Source: Erwinia_E haradaeae_G (GTDB lineage Bacteria; Pseudomonadota; Gammaproteobacteria; Enterobacterales; Enterobacteriaceae). Taken from it: a stretch of DNA of 64,000 nt. The DNA is taken from contig NZ_LR217720.1 of assembly GCF_900698955.1 (NCBI RefSeq), forward strand, positions 310,001-374,000, read 5' to 3'. The position numbers and the translations under genes were made by a program. Below are positions 49,283 to 60,460 of the stretch, one piece after another (the stretch's first letter is position 1; the number at the start of each line of letters is the position of its first letter). Below the pieces are notes generated by a model. It was not told where the DNA came from and searched no databases. It saw only the letters and a program-made list of their open reading frames with translations.

Positions 49283-49333
49283 ACCCATAACTATTTCTGC
49301 TTTTACAGCAATAGTTATGGGTTTGATTTTTTC
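49283..49333 (+). terminator. strong orphan Rho-independent terminator
   Basis: A 13-base perfect stem, ACCCATAACTATT (49283-49295) with AATAGTTATGGGT (49310-49322), closes a 14-base loop. The + strand then reads TTGATTTTTTC. The nearest recognised + strand gene, ruvX, ends 375 bases upstream, so it may end an unseen small transcript. Confidence 0.7.
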
Positions 49334-49407
49334 TATAGGATCGGGGCGGATGATCCAAGTATCTTATACATTTTCCTTATGTTAGTATAGCGAGCGGTGT
49401 AGCGGTA

Positions 49408-49492
49408 GTACTTTATAAAAGTACATGTGTGCGTTGCTAATTCTTTTCTCTCGTAGAGAGAAATTTCCTATCTTCATAACAAAAGAAGGTAG
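49408..49492. repeat. three consecutive hairpins
   Basis: GTACTTT-ATA-AAAGTAC at 49408-49424 is perfect. TTTCTCTC-GTA-GAGAGAAA at 49445-49463 is perfect. CTATCTTC with GAAGGTAG at 49468-49492 has one G-T pair. None has a classical T-run. They lie beyond the htpX stop on its 3' side. Confidence 0.6.
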
Positions 49493-49575
49493 TAGTAATA
49501 ATGAATACTGTATTGCAGACATCACAATAAACACGACACACACCACACAACAACCATAACGTGTACTATACTATA

Positions 49576-50466
49576 CTATGTATATGTATTAGGCGTGTGG
49601 CGCAGTGCATTAATGCGTTTATCCAATGGTGGATGTGACATAAAAATCTCACTAATCCATGTAGATTTCCCATTAATGCACAGTGCCATCATACTACCAG
49701 CTTCCTCAGGTGCGCAGCTAGTTTTGAGGCGTTCTAATGCAGCAATCATTTTTTCACGTCCAACAAGATGAGCTGCGCCTGCATCAGCATCAAACTCACG
49801 GTGACGTGAGAACCACATAGTAATCATACTGGCAATCATGCCGAATATGAGCTCGAGCAGCATAGAAACCATAAAATAGACCATTGGATGGCCGTTAGTA
49901 TGTTCCTCCTCTTCTTCTTCGTGGTCATTGGAAAGCATACCTGATACTACTTGGGCTAATATTCGAGATATAAAGATAACAAAAGTGTTTACAATACCTT
50001 GTATTAACGTCATGGTAACCATATCACCATTCGCAATATGACTAATTTCATGCGCTAGAACAGCCTCAGCTTCTTCACGAGTCATATTTTGTAATAGTCC
50101 AGTAGATACTGCTACTAATGATGAATTACGACGCGCACCAGTCGCGAAAGCATTCATATCGAGAGCATGGTAAATGGCTATTTGCGGTGTAGAAATACCC
50201 ACTTTCTTTGATTGTTGGGTAATAGTTTCCATTAGCCAATGTTCAGTTGCATTACTAGCCTTTGTAATAATATCTCCGCTCACAGAGCGTAAGGCCATCC
50301 ATTTAGACATCCACAGTGAAACAAATGCTCCACCAAAACCAAATAGACCTGCCATAATCATGAGACCCACCACACTACTTGACTGAATCCCTGTTAAGCT
50401 AAGAATGACGCCAAAAACCACCATAACACCAAGGTTAGTTAGCAAAAATAGAGCGATACGCATCAT
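49576..50466 (-). CDS. htpX: membrane zinc protease HtpX
   Basis: Inner-membrane M48 metalloprotease for membrane-protein quality control. It has 296 residues against 293 in E. coli. Two N-terminal membrane spans precede the zinc motif HEISH at residues 139-143, with further spans and the third ligand region SRHREFDADAG. The Met-Met start matches E. coli. In enterobacteria prc lies upstream on the same strand; here only a possible tail of it remains. Confidence 0.96.
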   Translation of the reverse strand: MMRIALFLLTNLGVMVVFGVILSLTGIQSSSVVGLMIMAGLFGFGGAFVSLWMSKWMALRSVSGDIITKASNATEHWLMETITQQSKKVGISTPQIAIYHALDMNAFATGARRNSSLVAVSTGLLQNMTREEAEAVLAHEISHIANGDMVTMTLIQGIVNTFVIFISRILAQVVSGMLSNDHEEEEEEHTNGHPMVYFMVSMLLELIFGMIASMITMWFSRHREFDADAGAAHLVGREKMIAALERLKTSCAPEEAGSMMALCINGKSTWISEIFMSHPPLDKRINALRHTPNTYT

Positions 50467-50527
50467 AAAATTTAATTTCCTCTTTTATGTATTTAACACA
50501 GATTAATATAGTAATACTTACTGGAAT

Positions 50528-50590
50528 TTAGGATTTTTTTTCCAGACGTACATCAAAAACATCTCGATATTGTTTGAAATGTAATGCCCT
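50528..50590 (-). pseudogene. prc: possible remnant of the prc (tail-specific protease) 3' end
   Basis: Sixty-two bases upstream of htpX on the same strand, a 20-codon open tail reads HFKQYRDVFDVRLEKKS and stop. It resembles the Prc C-terminus YLDETVNIALDLAKLEKA in Y, D, V, D-L/V and LEK, with small deletions. prc is the upstream neighbour of htpX in enterobacteria. Upstream the frame is closed by a stop, so nothing functional remains. The match is short. Confidence 0.35.
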
Positions 50591-53500
50591 TTAGAAGGGT
50601 ATATACTCTTCTGCATTAGTTAGCTGTACGATATAATCACTGTTACATCATAAGGTAGATTAACATAAATTAATGATGATATCGAGTAGATCAACAGAAT
50701 AGTATGTGCTAGCTGTATAAAATATAGTTTGTTATATGAATTGTATTTTTATACTTTATTGAAATAATATTATCTTATAGGAATATAAGATACTCACTCT
50801 TTTTGCAAAGTAATAAGATTTAAGCATATTATGTCAGTGTATATGTGATGTTTTAAATTGCCCATCGAACTAAATAGGTAGAATAATTGATTATTCATCG
50901 AGATCGTATATACAAATACTCCGAAATACCAGCGTCCACTAGACTATATAGGAGAAGCCTATTGTTAGTGATAAAATAAAAAATGTAGAAAGATTATGCT
51001 CTATTACCACAATCCTGCATAACATAGGAAATATAATAGAAATATCATTCGATACCGTAACAAAAGATTATCATCCGATACTATTTATTACAACAAAATA
51101 TACATATGAATAATGATAGTAAGAAAGAATAGTTTTTTGTGATTATCACTAGTTTTTGAATATCTTTAGCTATTTTCTATATGGTGAGCATATTTTTTAG
51201 AGGGAATATTTTTCCTAAACTTTTAACATCCAAAGCTATAGATGGTGAGCGTTATCATGCTTTAGCAGAATAAAGAGGAATTGTTATATAGTAGTAACAT
51301 GAATATTGCATGCAATATTCTAATAATTTTAGAAAACTGTGATTTGTTATTTTGATTTTCTTATGTAGTATTATTGGATATTGTAATGATAGTGCAAAGC
51401 ATCTAATAACTATTCTTTATTGAGATATCATTGTTAGGTAAACTGATGTAGTATGGTATTCATTTTTATAGTTTTACGACTGTATAGCATTTGTTTAAGA
51501 TGTGATATAAATTTTCATATTATATTTTTAATAGCATTTATGCATAGATGAAAAAGAGACTAAATACGAGAATAAATTTCTAATTATGTCTGTAATAAAG
51601 ACATTATTGCATATTTGAGAAATTTTTGCAAAAAAGGCGTAGTATCTCTCTAGATTATTTAAAAAATTTCAATAGATATGTACAAAGATATTCTTAAAAC
51701 TTAGATTATCGCTATGTCATTCTGCAGGTTTTTCGTTTTCTGAATTTCTGATTCTTAGGGTCCATGTCATCAATTTACTATTATAAGTAACTTGTACATA
51801 TTGAAAGATATACGGATATATTTTGTAGGCGATATCAATGTTTACCAGCAGAAATATATGAATGCTACTAATTGCTCAGTATATCAAAGTAAGTAGTCAT
51901 TGATTACTATTATCGCCAGTATATTATATTACTCTTTTGTGGTAAATATGAATTAATGACTATGCAGTAAAATAATTAAGAGTTTTGAGGATGACAGGGG
52001 TGGGAAGTTTTTCGTCTGGTTGATAAGTTGCATATAAAAATTTTATGTATGCATTAATATACGTGATACACAGGTATAATATATGTATTTTTTATGATTA
52101 TCTGTTCTTCTTTTCTGTAGATTCATTTTAGTGAGAGGTATCAGATATTTTTAATGCTATGTACAGAGTACACTACTGGTATAGTCGTCATTTGTATATG
52201 TATATTAGAGAATAGTATTCTACTCTTTTCTACTCTAACATTATACGTTTTCACGTAAAAATATGATTATGATAATCATATGATTATATTGGTTATTTGG
52301 ATAAGTAGTTTATTGTTAATATAATTTCTACATTTCTATCGTCAGCATGATATATTAAGAATATGATACAATATTTTTTTACACACACTAGACATGACTT
52401 ATTTATATAAAGAAAGATGCGACAAATATAGCATGTACTGACATTAGTTATCATTCAGCAGACAGAATAACAAAAGCAGTATTTTATATTTCTATTGTAA
52501 AGATGTTGGGGACTGATCTGTTGTTTTTTGTATTTTTACATTATGGCTACTTTGTATGATCTATCTTTCAGTGCCACTCTTACCATTTTCTCTCATAGGT
52601 GGACTAAGGAGCGCGAAGATAGTATGTAATATTATTGCATACTATCTTTACCGTATTGCTAAAAGTATTCTAGAGAAGATCTTTGGAATAGCTATATTAA
52701 AGATGTTACATTCTTTTTTTTATGTCATCACGAGTTTCCACCAAAATAGACTATTAGTCAGTTATATATGTCAGGTCTATCTTATATAGAGAATTTTACA
52801 AAAATATATATCAAATTTTAAATAAAATGTTTATAAAATAACATGTTTAAATTGAGATTTTCGTATAATCATGAATTTTCATATAGGTAATGTATCTAAA
52901 AATAAATTTAGAAATTTTTATTTTTATGGTGTATCTGCCTCACTTCACTATATTAGTAATATGTAAGTTTTTATAAAAATATCATATGTTATAATCATAT
53001 AGATTATATATATGAATGGTTTTTATGATCTCTTTTTTATTAAAATGGAAACAAGAAAAGATTTATATATTAAAATTATATATATAAATAAAGGCGAGTA
53101 TATGAGATTCATCAATAAAATGTGGTATGTATATATCATATAGTTTTTTTATACACACTATATTGAATGTGATGCATAGAGGTATCTTACATATTCAAAA
53201 TTATAGCATACATTCATACTCGTATAGATCAAATTTACCTATTTAGTGTATCGTATATGCATCTGTAATAAATATACAAGATTTAATCAGGATGATTAAC
53301 ATAAGTATGTGATACGACGCTTATGAGCATGTGTATAAATTTTTTTTCATATGACATTATCAATTCTTACTCATTATACTATATATGCTTAAATCTTCAA
53401 AAAAAAGAAGATATATAGTAATTCATAAGAATTATTTTGCGATTGAGAGAGATGATCAGTGGCTAGTGATAAACTGATGAGTCTTGGATACTTATAATTA

Positions 53501-54328
53501 AGAGAAAGGCACTATAGTAAGGGTGTTATGAAGAATATAAAAAAAATATTTTTAACTTTATATAAAATATTTAAAAGATATCCTATAGTGAATATTTAAT
53601 TAAAGTCTTACAGTGTACTTTATTGCATAAATATAAAATAACAAAAACTGCAAGTATTATCTTATCTAGATACTATACTTATATAGGGAACCATAAATTC
53701 ATCAATATACTTTTATTAAGTGTATAAATATCGTTTATAACGATTACCATAGATATACAACTACATCAAAATTGTATTCTTCTACAAGAAAAGAATATTG
53801 TATTTAATATACAGTGATGGAATGTTATCAAATAGAGTACCTGTGTATTCATTACCATAAGACGGATAAAATATACTTTATATTTTTAATGTAAAGAAAT
53901 AGTTTTAAAAATTAATAACATATCGACTGATAGTCATGCATAGAGTTAAAATAGGAGTATTTATAGTTAAGTGCTAGCATTACATTGTTTTGAGGTTGTA
54001 TTACAAGTTATTTCACCTATCTATTAATAGCAATAAATAGAATATATATTGATTAATAATATTATGTACAATAAATTATAAGCCATATGGTTTTCTATTT
54101 ATCGATATTTATCTATAAGATCTCTCTCGAGAGTAGAAATATGTACTAATACTTTTTGGTATTATGCATAGATTGTTAGTAACACATGATATGTTAATGA
54201 ACATTTATTCAATATCTAAGTTCATTGAATATCTTAGTATGATAAGGTGATATATAAGGGACATGGTAGCATTTAGTAATGTTTTTAAGTACAACGCATC
54301 AGCGCCACATATACAATGAGGATTAGCT
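50591..54328. other. 3.7-kb gene-free region
   Basis: The longest empty stretch of the window, very AT-rich with stops in all frames. If prc and proQ once lay here on the reverse strand, they are no longer readable by eye. A 77-codon frame at 52556-52789 (+) is hydrophobic and unrecognised. A hairpin ATCTTC/GAAGAT lies at 53393-53412. No tRNA, rRNA or structured RNA was recognised. Confidence 0.5.
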
Positions 54329-54601
54329 ATGAATAAGGCTCAATTATTAGAGATAATTGCAGAAAAAGCAGGTTTATCTCAGCGTCAGGCTAAAGTAGCG
54401 TTAGAGACGATATTGACAGAAATTACTCAGTCCTTAAAAAATGGAAATAATGTACAACTAGTGGGTTTTGGTACTTTTAAAATACATCAACGCGCAGAGA
54501 GAATGGGTCGCAATCCTAAGACTGGAAAAGAAATTTATATCTCATCAGTAAAAGTGCCGGTGTTTGTATCAGGTAAATCTTTAAAAGAAGCTGTCAAGTA
54601 A
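54329..54601 (+). CDS. hupA: DNA-binding protein HU-alpha
   Basis: Histone-like nucleoid protein. It has 90 residues as in E. coli. It starts MNKAQLLEIIAEKAGLSQ, holds VQLVGFGTFKI and the DNA-binding arm with RMGRNPKTGKEI, and ends SLKEAVK. The pattern VQLVGFGTFK and the C-terminal AVK favour HU-alpha over HU-beta. A GAGGATT ribosome site stands seven bases before the ATG. It is isolated between large gaps. Confidence 0.95.
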   Translation: MNKAQLLEIIAEKAGLSQRQAKVALETILTEITQSLKNGNNVQLVGFGTFKIHQRAERMGRNPKTGKEIYISSVKVPVFVSGKSLKEAVK

Positions 54602-54689
54602 GAATACATACAAAATATTCATAACTGATATTCGGTTATGTTTCATATTTATTTATGAGTATATATATGTATATATCATCTAGCTCTTA

Positions 54690-54729
54690 TTCTTATAATA
54701 AGAAATTTACATATCTCTTATTATAAGAG
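54690..54729. repeat. two AT-rich hairpins downstream of hupA
   Basis: TTCTTAT-A-ATAAGAA (54690-54704) and CTCTTAT-T-ATAAGAG (54715-54729) are both perfect 7-base stems with one-base loops and near-identical sequence. They could serve as weak 3' ends for hupA, but no T-run follows. Confidence 0.5.
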
Positions 54730-54816
54730 GTATATACAGGGTAGATTGCGATAAGTGGCTGATATTATATGATATCTGTATATATGGATATAGTTAATAA
54801 ATATTACGACCATAAC

Positions 54817-54858
54817 ACATAAGTATTACATAAGTATTACATAAGTAATACATAAATC
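54817..54858. repeat. 11-base tandem repeat
   Basis: Unit ACATAAGTATT, two exact copies (54817-54827, 54828-54838), one with a single change (54839-54849) and a partial fourth. A simple slippage array in non-coding DNA. Confidence 0.9.
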
Positions 54859-56829
54859 TACATTATATTATATATATAAATATATGATGTGTTCTAAGAT
54901 TTTAGGTGTTTAATAAGATTAAGATAAAACTTTAACATGTGATATGTAGATTGAAAATCTCGGTAGAACAATGCTGTGTACAACAATATTTACACACCAC
55001 GACATTATCATTTTGGATTTCTGTGTATTAGCATAGGTTGAATGATGTTTATTTTAATACATTTTAACCGTAGAGTGGTGTGCACTATATAGCAATTAGG
55101 AACCTTCTTTTTTTTAAAAAAATGAGAAGGTATTTGTCAATTGTAATTGCATATGAAATTTGCAAGATATGTGTACGATAAAGATATAGCACTATGTTTA
55201 TATGGCATGTAATATCGTCGCGAGCATGGATAAACCTGGAAAATGTACGAAAGTATCAAAAATTTAGTAATCGTTTTCCCCTACAGTGACGATCATAATT
55301 GATATATATTATCTTTTTATATCCTAAACTAGAGATCATGAACACTGCGAAGGATTAAATGCATAGTATATATATAGGGATGATATCGTTAATCAAAGAA
55401 ATTTCAGCTATTAGTCTAACAAGATTTTATCGACTCTCTACGGCACTTGAAAATTGTTTTTCAATATTACTGCGATACTTGAGAACAGATGCTAGCAAAT
55501 TTATCTTTGAGATATTAATTACTATGTAATTTACAATTCAATGCCATTTAATTATAGGTTCGCTATATATGGGATGATATATGCATCTGTATTGTTAGTG
55601 TGAGTAATTGAGTCGAGGATCATGGTAGGTGCGGTATTTGCAGATACCATATTCTGTCTAAAATTATTCATATGATGTACAAGATGTTATTGTCTTGGTT
55701 GTGTCACTCTATTCTTCCAGTAGTATAATGCATATTATGCTTTGATCAGTAAAGTTTTAGGTGCTGTTGCAATGTTGTCAATTATAACTTTAATATTGAA
55801 TGTAATATTTTAGTAATAAAATTACCTCTTTCTGCGTTTTCTTTGTATATTCAATGTATTGCTGGTGTGCATACTGGTATAGGATGCAATACAATCATGA
55901 ATTTCTATTTTACATTAGACGATTTGTCTTACATAGTTGAAGGAAGGCAAGTTATGTATTTTAAAAATATTTATAGAGAGCTAGATAGAATTTCTGGATA
56001 AATGGACAATATAAGTATATATAGTAAAATGCTTATTTGTTTATCTGTATAGATTAGAAGTATGACACGCGCACTTAAGTATCAGGTGTGTAATTATATA
56101 CTATACTATACTATATATGCGTATTGATTGGCTTCGTAAGCTCCATTTTTTGAGAGGATATTAATGTAGGATGTACCATGTAATTTTCTACAGAAAACAT
56201 GACATCTGAAGTGAGATAAGCGTAGCTGTATGAGTATGTGTACTATTTTTTATAAAAAGCGAATATTATTGGTTGATGAATGAGTAGTTTTACGCATATC
56301 ACATGTATTGATATCGATCCATATCGATTGTATGTTAAGAATTAACGATGGATAGTGACTTTTTATATTGTATTTAACATTCAGGCTTTCATAAAAAATG
56401 ATTAGTTAGGTTATGATGTTTCTTTTCCGTTATAGGTGTTGTCATTGCTATATGGATATTGATGGCAGAGATATAGTTCATAGTAATATTTTCTACTTGC
56501 AAGGATAATTACCTAGAGAAATTAGTATTTTATGAAGAACAAGAAATGTATCAGTAATGTATACTACTTTTATGTGTAGCCTTGCATCTAAAGACTTGCA
56601 TAGGATCTAATTTTCCTATAATTACTATTACTATGATACACATCGATCATGGTGTTAATGTTTTTTTATATTGCAGATAGAGTATATTATGACAATAATA
56701 AATTATTGTGTATATGTTAATAAGATTCAGTTTATTATGTTGTGATTATATATGTATCCATATCTTTTAGTATCGGAATAGCATTCTAAGCAGTATGATC
56801 AGCATAATTTAAAGATAAAATTGTATGAT

Positions 56830-56844
56830 ACCCTATCATAGGGT
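56830..56844 (-). terminator. hairpin directly after fldA
   Basis: A perfect palindrome ACCCTAT-G-ATAGGGT (reverse strand) begins immediately after the fldA stop. A loose T-rich stretch (ATCATACAATTTTATC) follows. It is likely the fldA terminator, though the T-run is interrupted. Confidence 0.5.
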
Positions 56845-57375
56845 TTAGTCTTTAACGAGTGCTTTTAGATTCATTTCAACATAAATTTGTTGGACCCAGC
56901 GATCAATACGTTCTTGAGTTAGCTCAGGTTGTCTATCTTCATCTATCGTCAGACCAACAAAATGAGTTGCATCTACCATTGCTTTAGATGTTTCAAAGAT
57001 GTAACCATTTGTAGGCCAATGACCGATGATGGATGCGGATTTTAATTCAATTATATCTCTAATAATTCCCATGGCATCACAAAAATAGTCAGAGTAATCT
57101 CCTTGATCACCACACCCAAATAATGCTACTAATTTTCCTGCAAAATTTATTTCTTCCAAAATTGGAAAAAAGTCGTCCCAATCACATTGGGCTTCACCAT
57201 AGTACCAAGTGGGAATACCTAACAGTAAGATATTAAATTTTTCAAGATCCTCTTTGCTACTATTTGCAATATCAAAAACTTCTGCAATATGTGGGCCCAT
57301 CTTGATTTGGATCATTTTCGCAATTTTTTCTGTATTACCTGTATCACTACCAAAGAAAATACCGATCTGTGCCAT
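56845..57375 (-). CDS. fldA: flavodoxin I
   Basis: FMN electron carrier, needed in E. coli for IspG/IspH of the isoprenoid pathway, methionine synthase and radical-SAM enzymes. It has 176 residues as in E. coli. The phosphate loop is GSDTGNTEKIA, the FMN-stacking Trp lies in PTWYYGEAQCDWDDFF, and GCGDQGDYSDYFCDAMG carries the second aromatic. Its likely clients in this genome include the pathway opened by dxr. fur, the usual neighbour, is not seen. Confidence 0.96.
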   Translation of the reverse strand: MAQIGIFFGSDTGNTEKIAKMIQIKMGPHIAEVFDIANSSKEDLEKFNILLLGIPTWYYGEAQCDWDDFFPILEEINFAGKLVALFGCGDQGDYSDYFCDAMGIIRDIIELKSASIIGHWPTNGYIFETSKAMVDATHFVGLTIDEDRQPELTQERIDRWVQQIYVEMNLKALVKD

Positions 57376-58523
57376 TTATCTCATATCCTTGAAAAGATCT
57401 TACAAAGAACTAGTAATTCATTAACTGTTAATGTGATGATTATATCAGATTTGTAGCATATAATACACCTCTAAGTAAGAATATGGATAATGAATTGATT
57501 TGTTATAACAGGGTTGAATATAAAAACTTTACGCTCTTACATCCCTTTTTTTTAGTAATACAAGTATATGCATTATAATAATATTGATGGTAATTTTAAC
57601 GTGCAACGTGTGATATAAGCACTGGACAGATCCTACGCAGGATTCGTGGATTCTAGTGAATATAATAATTTTATAGCATTTTACTATTGTTATGGATACA
57701 CGTAATGTACTAATTTGTATTAGTAATACTGCTTTGTATTAGTAATACTCTGTCATCATGGGTTGTTTTGACTTATCATCTGACACGAGAGGTATATATT
57801 GATCACTGTTTGATTATTTCATAATGGTTACATGACAGAGAATATAGTTAAAATGAGTGACATAAGTATATATATTGTTATCAGCAGTTTATCAACAGAT
57901 ATTGTATTTTGAATAGAGATTGATATACTGTAAAGTAAGAGATATATCTATGACTTATGAAAATATATAGATTCTATAATGTGAAATATGTAGTCTGTAA
58001 TATCTGTCAAAGATATATCATGTGTCGCCCTACTATAATGATATCTATATACTTGGAGAGCTATATACTATAAATAAAATATAAAGATATATATGGCCGT
58101 AGAGACATATAACCCAGTCTGTTTTATTTTAGATGCTGTGTTTTAATTGATGTTTTTTTTGAAAAACCTTGCTTTAAAGCTATATAATATATAGGTTATA
58201 AACCCATATATTGACATAATAATATGATTAGCAAAAGAAATACTGCACATATCATAATTTTCATTTTAAAAAGATATTTTTATTCCATCGGTTATCTGAT
58301 GGATAACATCTGTATTTTGCATTTCTTACGCACTTTCTACATCTGTCACTGCAAATTTTCACACACATAAAAGTATAGTCCAATGGAGACTGTATGTTTT
58401 TTTGCGTTTATAACATGGGTAGTATTGAGGCACATCCTGCATCATAAACACGTTTCTTTGTGAATTGTATATTGCATTTTAAGCACGAGTACTATTTCTA
58501 TCTTCTCTGTATACAGAATGTTC
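57376..58523. other. gene-free region between fldA and infA
   Basis: 1148 bases, no supported gene. It contains two tandem perfect palindromes (listed) and a hairpin ATCCT-ACGC-AGGAT near 57630. The fldA promoter should lie here but was not pinned down. Confidence 0.5.
57714..57749. repeat. two tandem 13-base palindromes
   Basis: The 17-base unit TTTGTATTAGTAATACT occurs at 57714-57730 and again at 57733-57749. Each contains the perfect palindrome GTATTA-G-TAATAC. They lie about 340 bases upstream of fldA and are unrelated to any gene. Operator-like in form; function unknown. Confidence 0.6.
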
Positions 58524-58742
58524 TTATCGACTGCGGAAGATAATTCTACCTTTAGTTAAGTCATAAGGGGTAATCTCCACTGTAACTTTATCACCTGTTA
58601 AAATACGAATGTAATTTTTTCTCATTTTACCAGATATATGTGCGATAATTTTATGGCCATTATCTAATTCAATACGGAATGTTGTATTTGGTAACGTATC
58701 TAGTACTGTTCCCTGCATTTCAATATTATCTTCTTTAGCCAT
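58524..58742 (-). CDS. infA: translation initiation factor IF-1
   Basis: Single OB-fold factor that binds the ribosomal A site during initiation. It has 72 residues as in E. coli, with nearly identical sequence: MAKEDNIEMQGTVLDTLPNT at the start, HISGKMRKNYIRILTGDKV in the middle and KGRIIFRSR at the end. A GAGG site lies seven bases before the ATG. It stands alone; in E. coli it is close to a tRNA-Ser(GGA) gene, here 24 kb away. Confidence 0.97.
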   Translation of the reverse strand: MAKEDNIEMQGTVLDTLPNTTFRIELDNGHKIIAHISGKMRKNYIRILTGDKVTVEITPYDLTKGRIIFRSR

Positions 58743-60460
58743 TAAGTCCTCTGATTTTATACATTTGTTCTACATCAGTGAATAATGCCTAATTTTATGT
58801 ATAATGTAAATAATTTTACATATTTTCTCCGAAATTTTTATCTTTAACGCTTAATTTCGATGTTGGACTAATACGATAAGTATGTCTGGATGATAAGGCA
58901 TGAATATTTATACCTGATATGTGTGTGATTGAGATATATGATATTGCTTGATATCACTGTAGTAGATGTGAAAAGGATGTTGTCACCATTGAGAATGTTG
59001 ATTGTATATCTAATAGACCCAATTAACCTATCAAATAATATTACATGCTCATAAGTTTTTTTTGTATATTAATAGTGTTACATATGCTTTCATTTTTTCT
59101 AGAGATATAGTAGCTAGTTATAAAATATTTTCTACATTTGTTGTCTGATAATATAGATAGCTATATAGAATGTATTCACTAAAGAATAATGCAAATCAGT
59201 GGTGTTATTGATATGAATTACTCTCTAAAGAGAATGTGTTCTAAAATATAAAAGAGTCTGATACACATAGATGTATATAAAGAGGCATATAGTCATTAAT
59301 AATACGCGTACTCCAGGAGAGATAGTGGGTAAAATTTTGTAGCCTCAGGAAGATTTGACATATGTATTACAATTAATAGATCTCTATTTGGTAAGGATAT
59401 TAGGAAAAAGACGTTCTAAATATCATTTCGTTATGAATATAGTATATAATACCATGAATATGGAACATCACAAAGAGTGATTCTTTAATATGTTAAAAAA
59501 TATGTGTACTGAATGTTAATAGAACATCCATGAAATAATTATATAATTTTTTGCGTGAATACTCAATAATAGCGAGAGAGTGTTTTACTACTGCTGTAGG
59601 GATAGACATATAGAGATTTTTTACTTTGAATAGACGGAATCCTCTGTACATTAACAATGACAACATAGCTATGTATTATATTTACTGTATGAAGTACAAG
59701 TAACGATTGCATGATTTTTATTGTGTGTGAAAATAAATATGCAGTATTCGCTGATGGATTATGTTATGAAGTCTTTATATCACGATTGATTGATGAATAA
59801 TCATATATGTTATGCAGTTCCGTATACTTTATTTGTTTTACAAACTATGTCTATAGTAAGTATAGTTCATATTTTCACTGTAATTAATTAATATAGACAG
59901 ACCGCTATAGCTATTCGGTAACAATATTGAGTGAACGTTTTTGTGAGGGTAATAACATCACTTCGATTTATTGTTCATGAATTTTATTAAAATTAAATGC
60001 ATCTGAATTAAAATATTATACTAATACGGTGATTATATATCAGGGATATATGGTAATAATTTATTTGTTCAAACGTGATGTATGATTATATTTATCATCC
60101 ATAGATTATTGATATGGTAGAAGATGAATTTTGTGTAAATGCATCGGGGACAGCGTGTTATTATAAAAAATGTTGAATATTTTGAATGTTGTTAATTTTT
60201 AAACGGTTCTAGGTATTTTGTTGTATATCTTGCAGAATATCGATTCTTATATATTTGCATGATTTTATGAGAAAATCATTTTAATTTTATATGATGTACA
60301 TTGTGCATTTTAACTTTCTACAGATTACATCTTTGATATCTGTAAATCAATACTATTATTTGCAATGTTTTTCCATCCTTCATAGAAGGGGTGTCTAATG
60401 TTGTGTGAGATTGTAGATTACTTTTTGATATTATCTATGTCAAAATATGCAAAATTATTA
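58743..60460. other. 1.7-kb gene-free region between tamB and infA
   Basis: No supported gene and no recognisable RNA. ytfP normally follows tamB; just past the tamB stop a frame reads LHIL with a stop soon after, which could be the broken start of ytfP (MRIFVYGS), but the match is too short to call. Confidence 0.45.

Larger units (their letters stand above)
48909..49575. other. ruvX-htpX gap rich in hairpins
   Basis: 667 bases without a recognised gene. It holds a 52-codon open frame, a strong terminator-like hairpin and three further hairpins (listed separately). The stretch 49528-49563 before the htpX stop is almost free of G on the + strand (repeated CACAC and CAAC). Confidence 0.5.
54602..56844. 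other. 2.2-kb gene-free region after hupA
   Basis: No supported gene. It contains paired hairpins after hupA, an 11-base tandem repeat, and a hairpin ACCTTCT/AGAAGGT at 55102-55131 with a T7/A7 inner stem. A short run of TATAC units occurs near 56095-56115. Confidence 0.5.

Noticed and set aside
52556..52789. 77-codon open frame in the 3.7-kb empty region (+)
   Set aside because: Somewhat protein-like (KSILEKIFGIAILK) but with no ribosome site, no recognised family and no neighbour context.
57889..57897. TTATCAACA, one base from the DnaA box consensus, near fldA
   Set aside because: A single 9-mer with one mismatch, no cluster of boxes and no oriC-type genes; expected by chance in this sequence.
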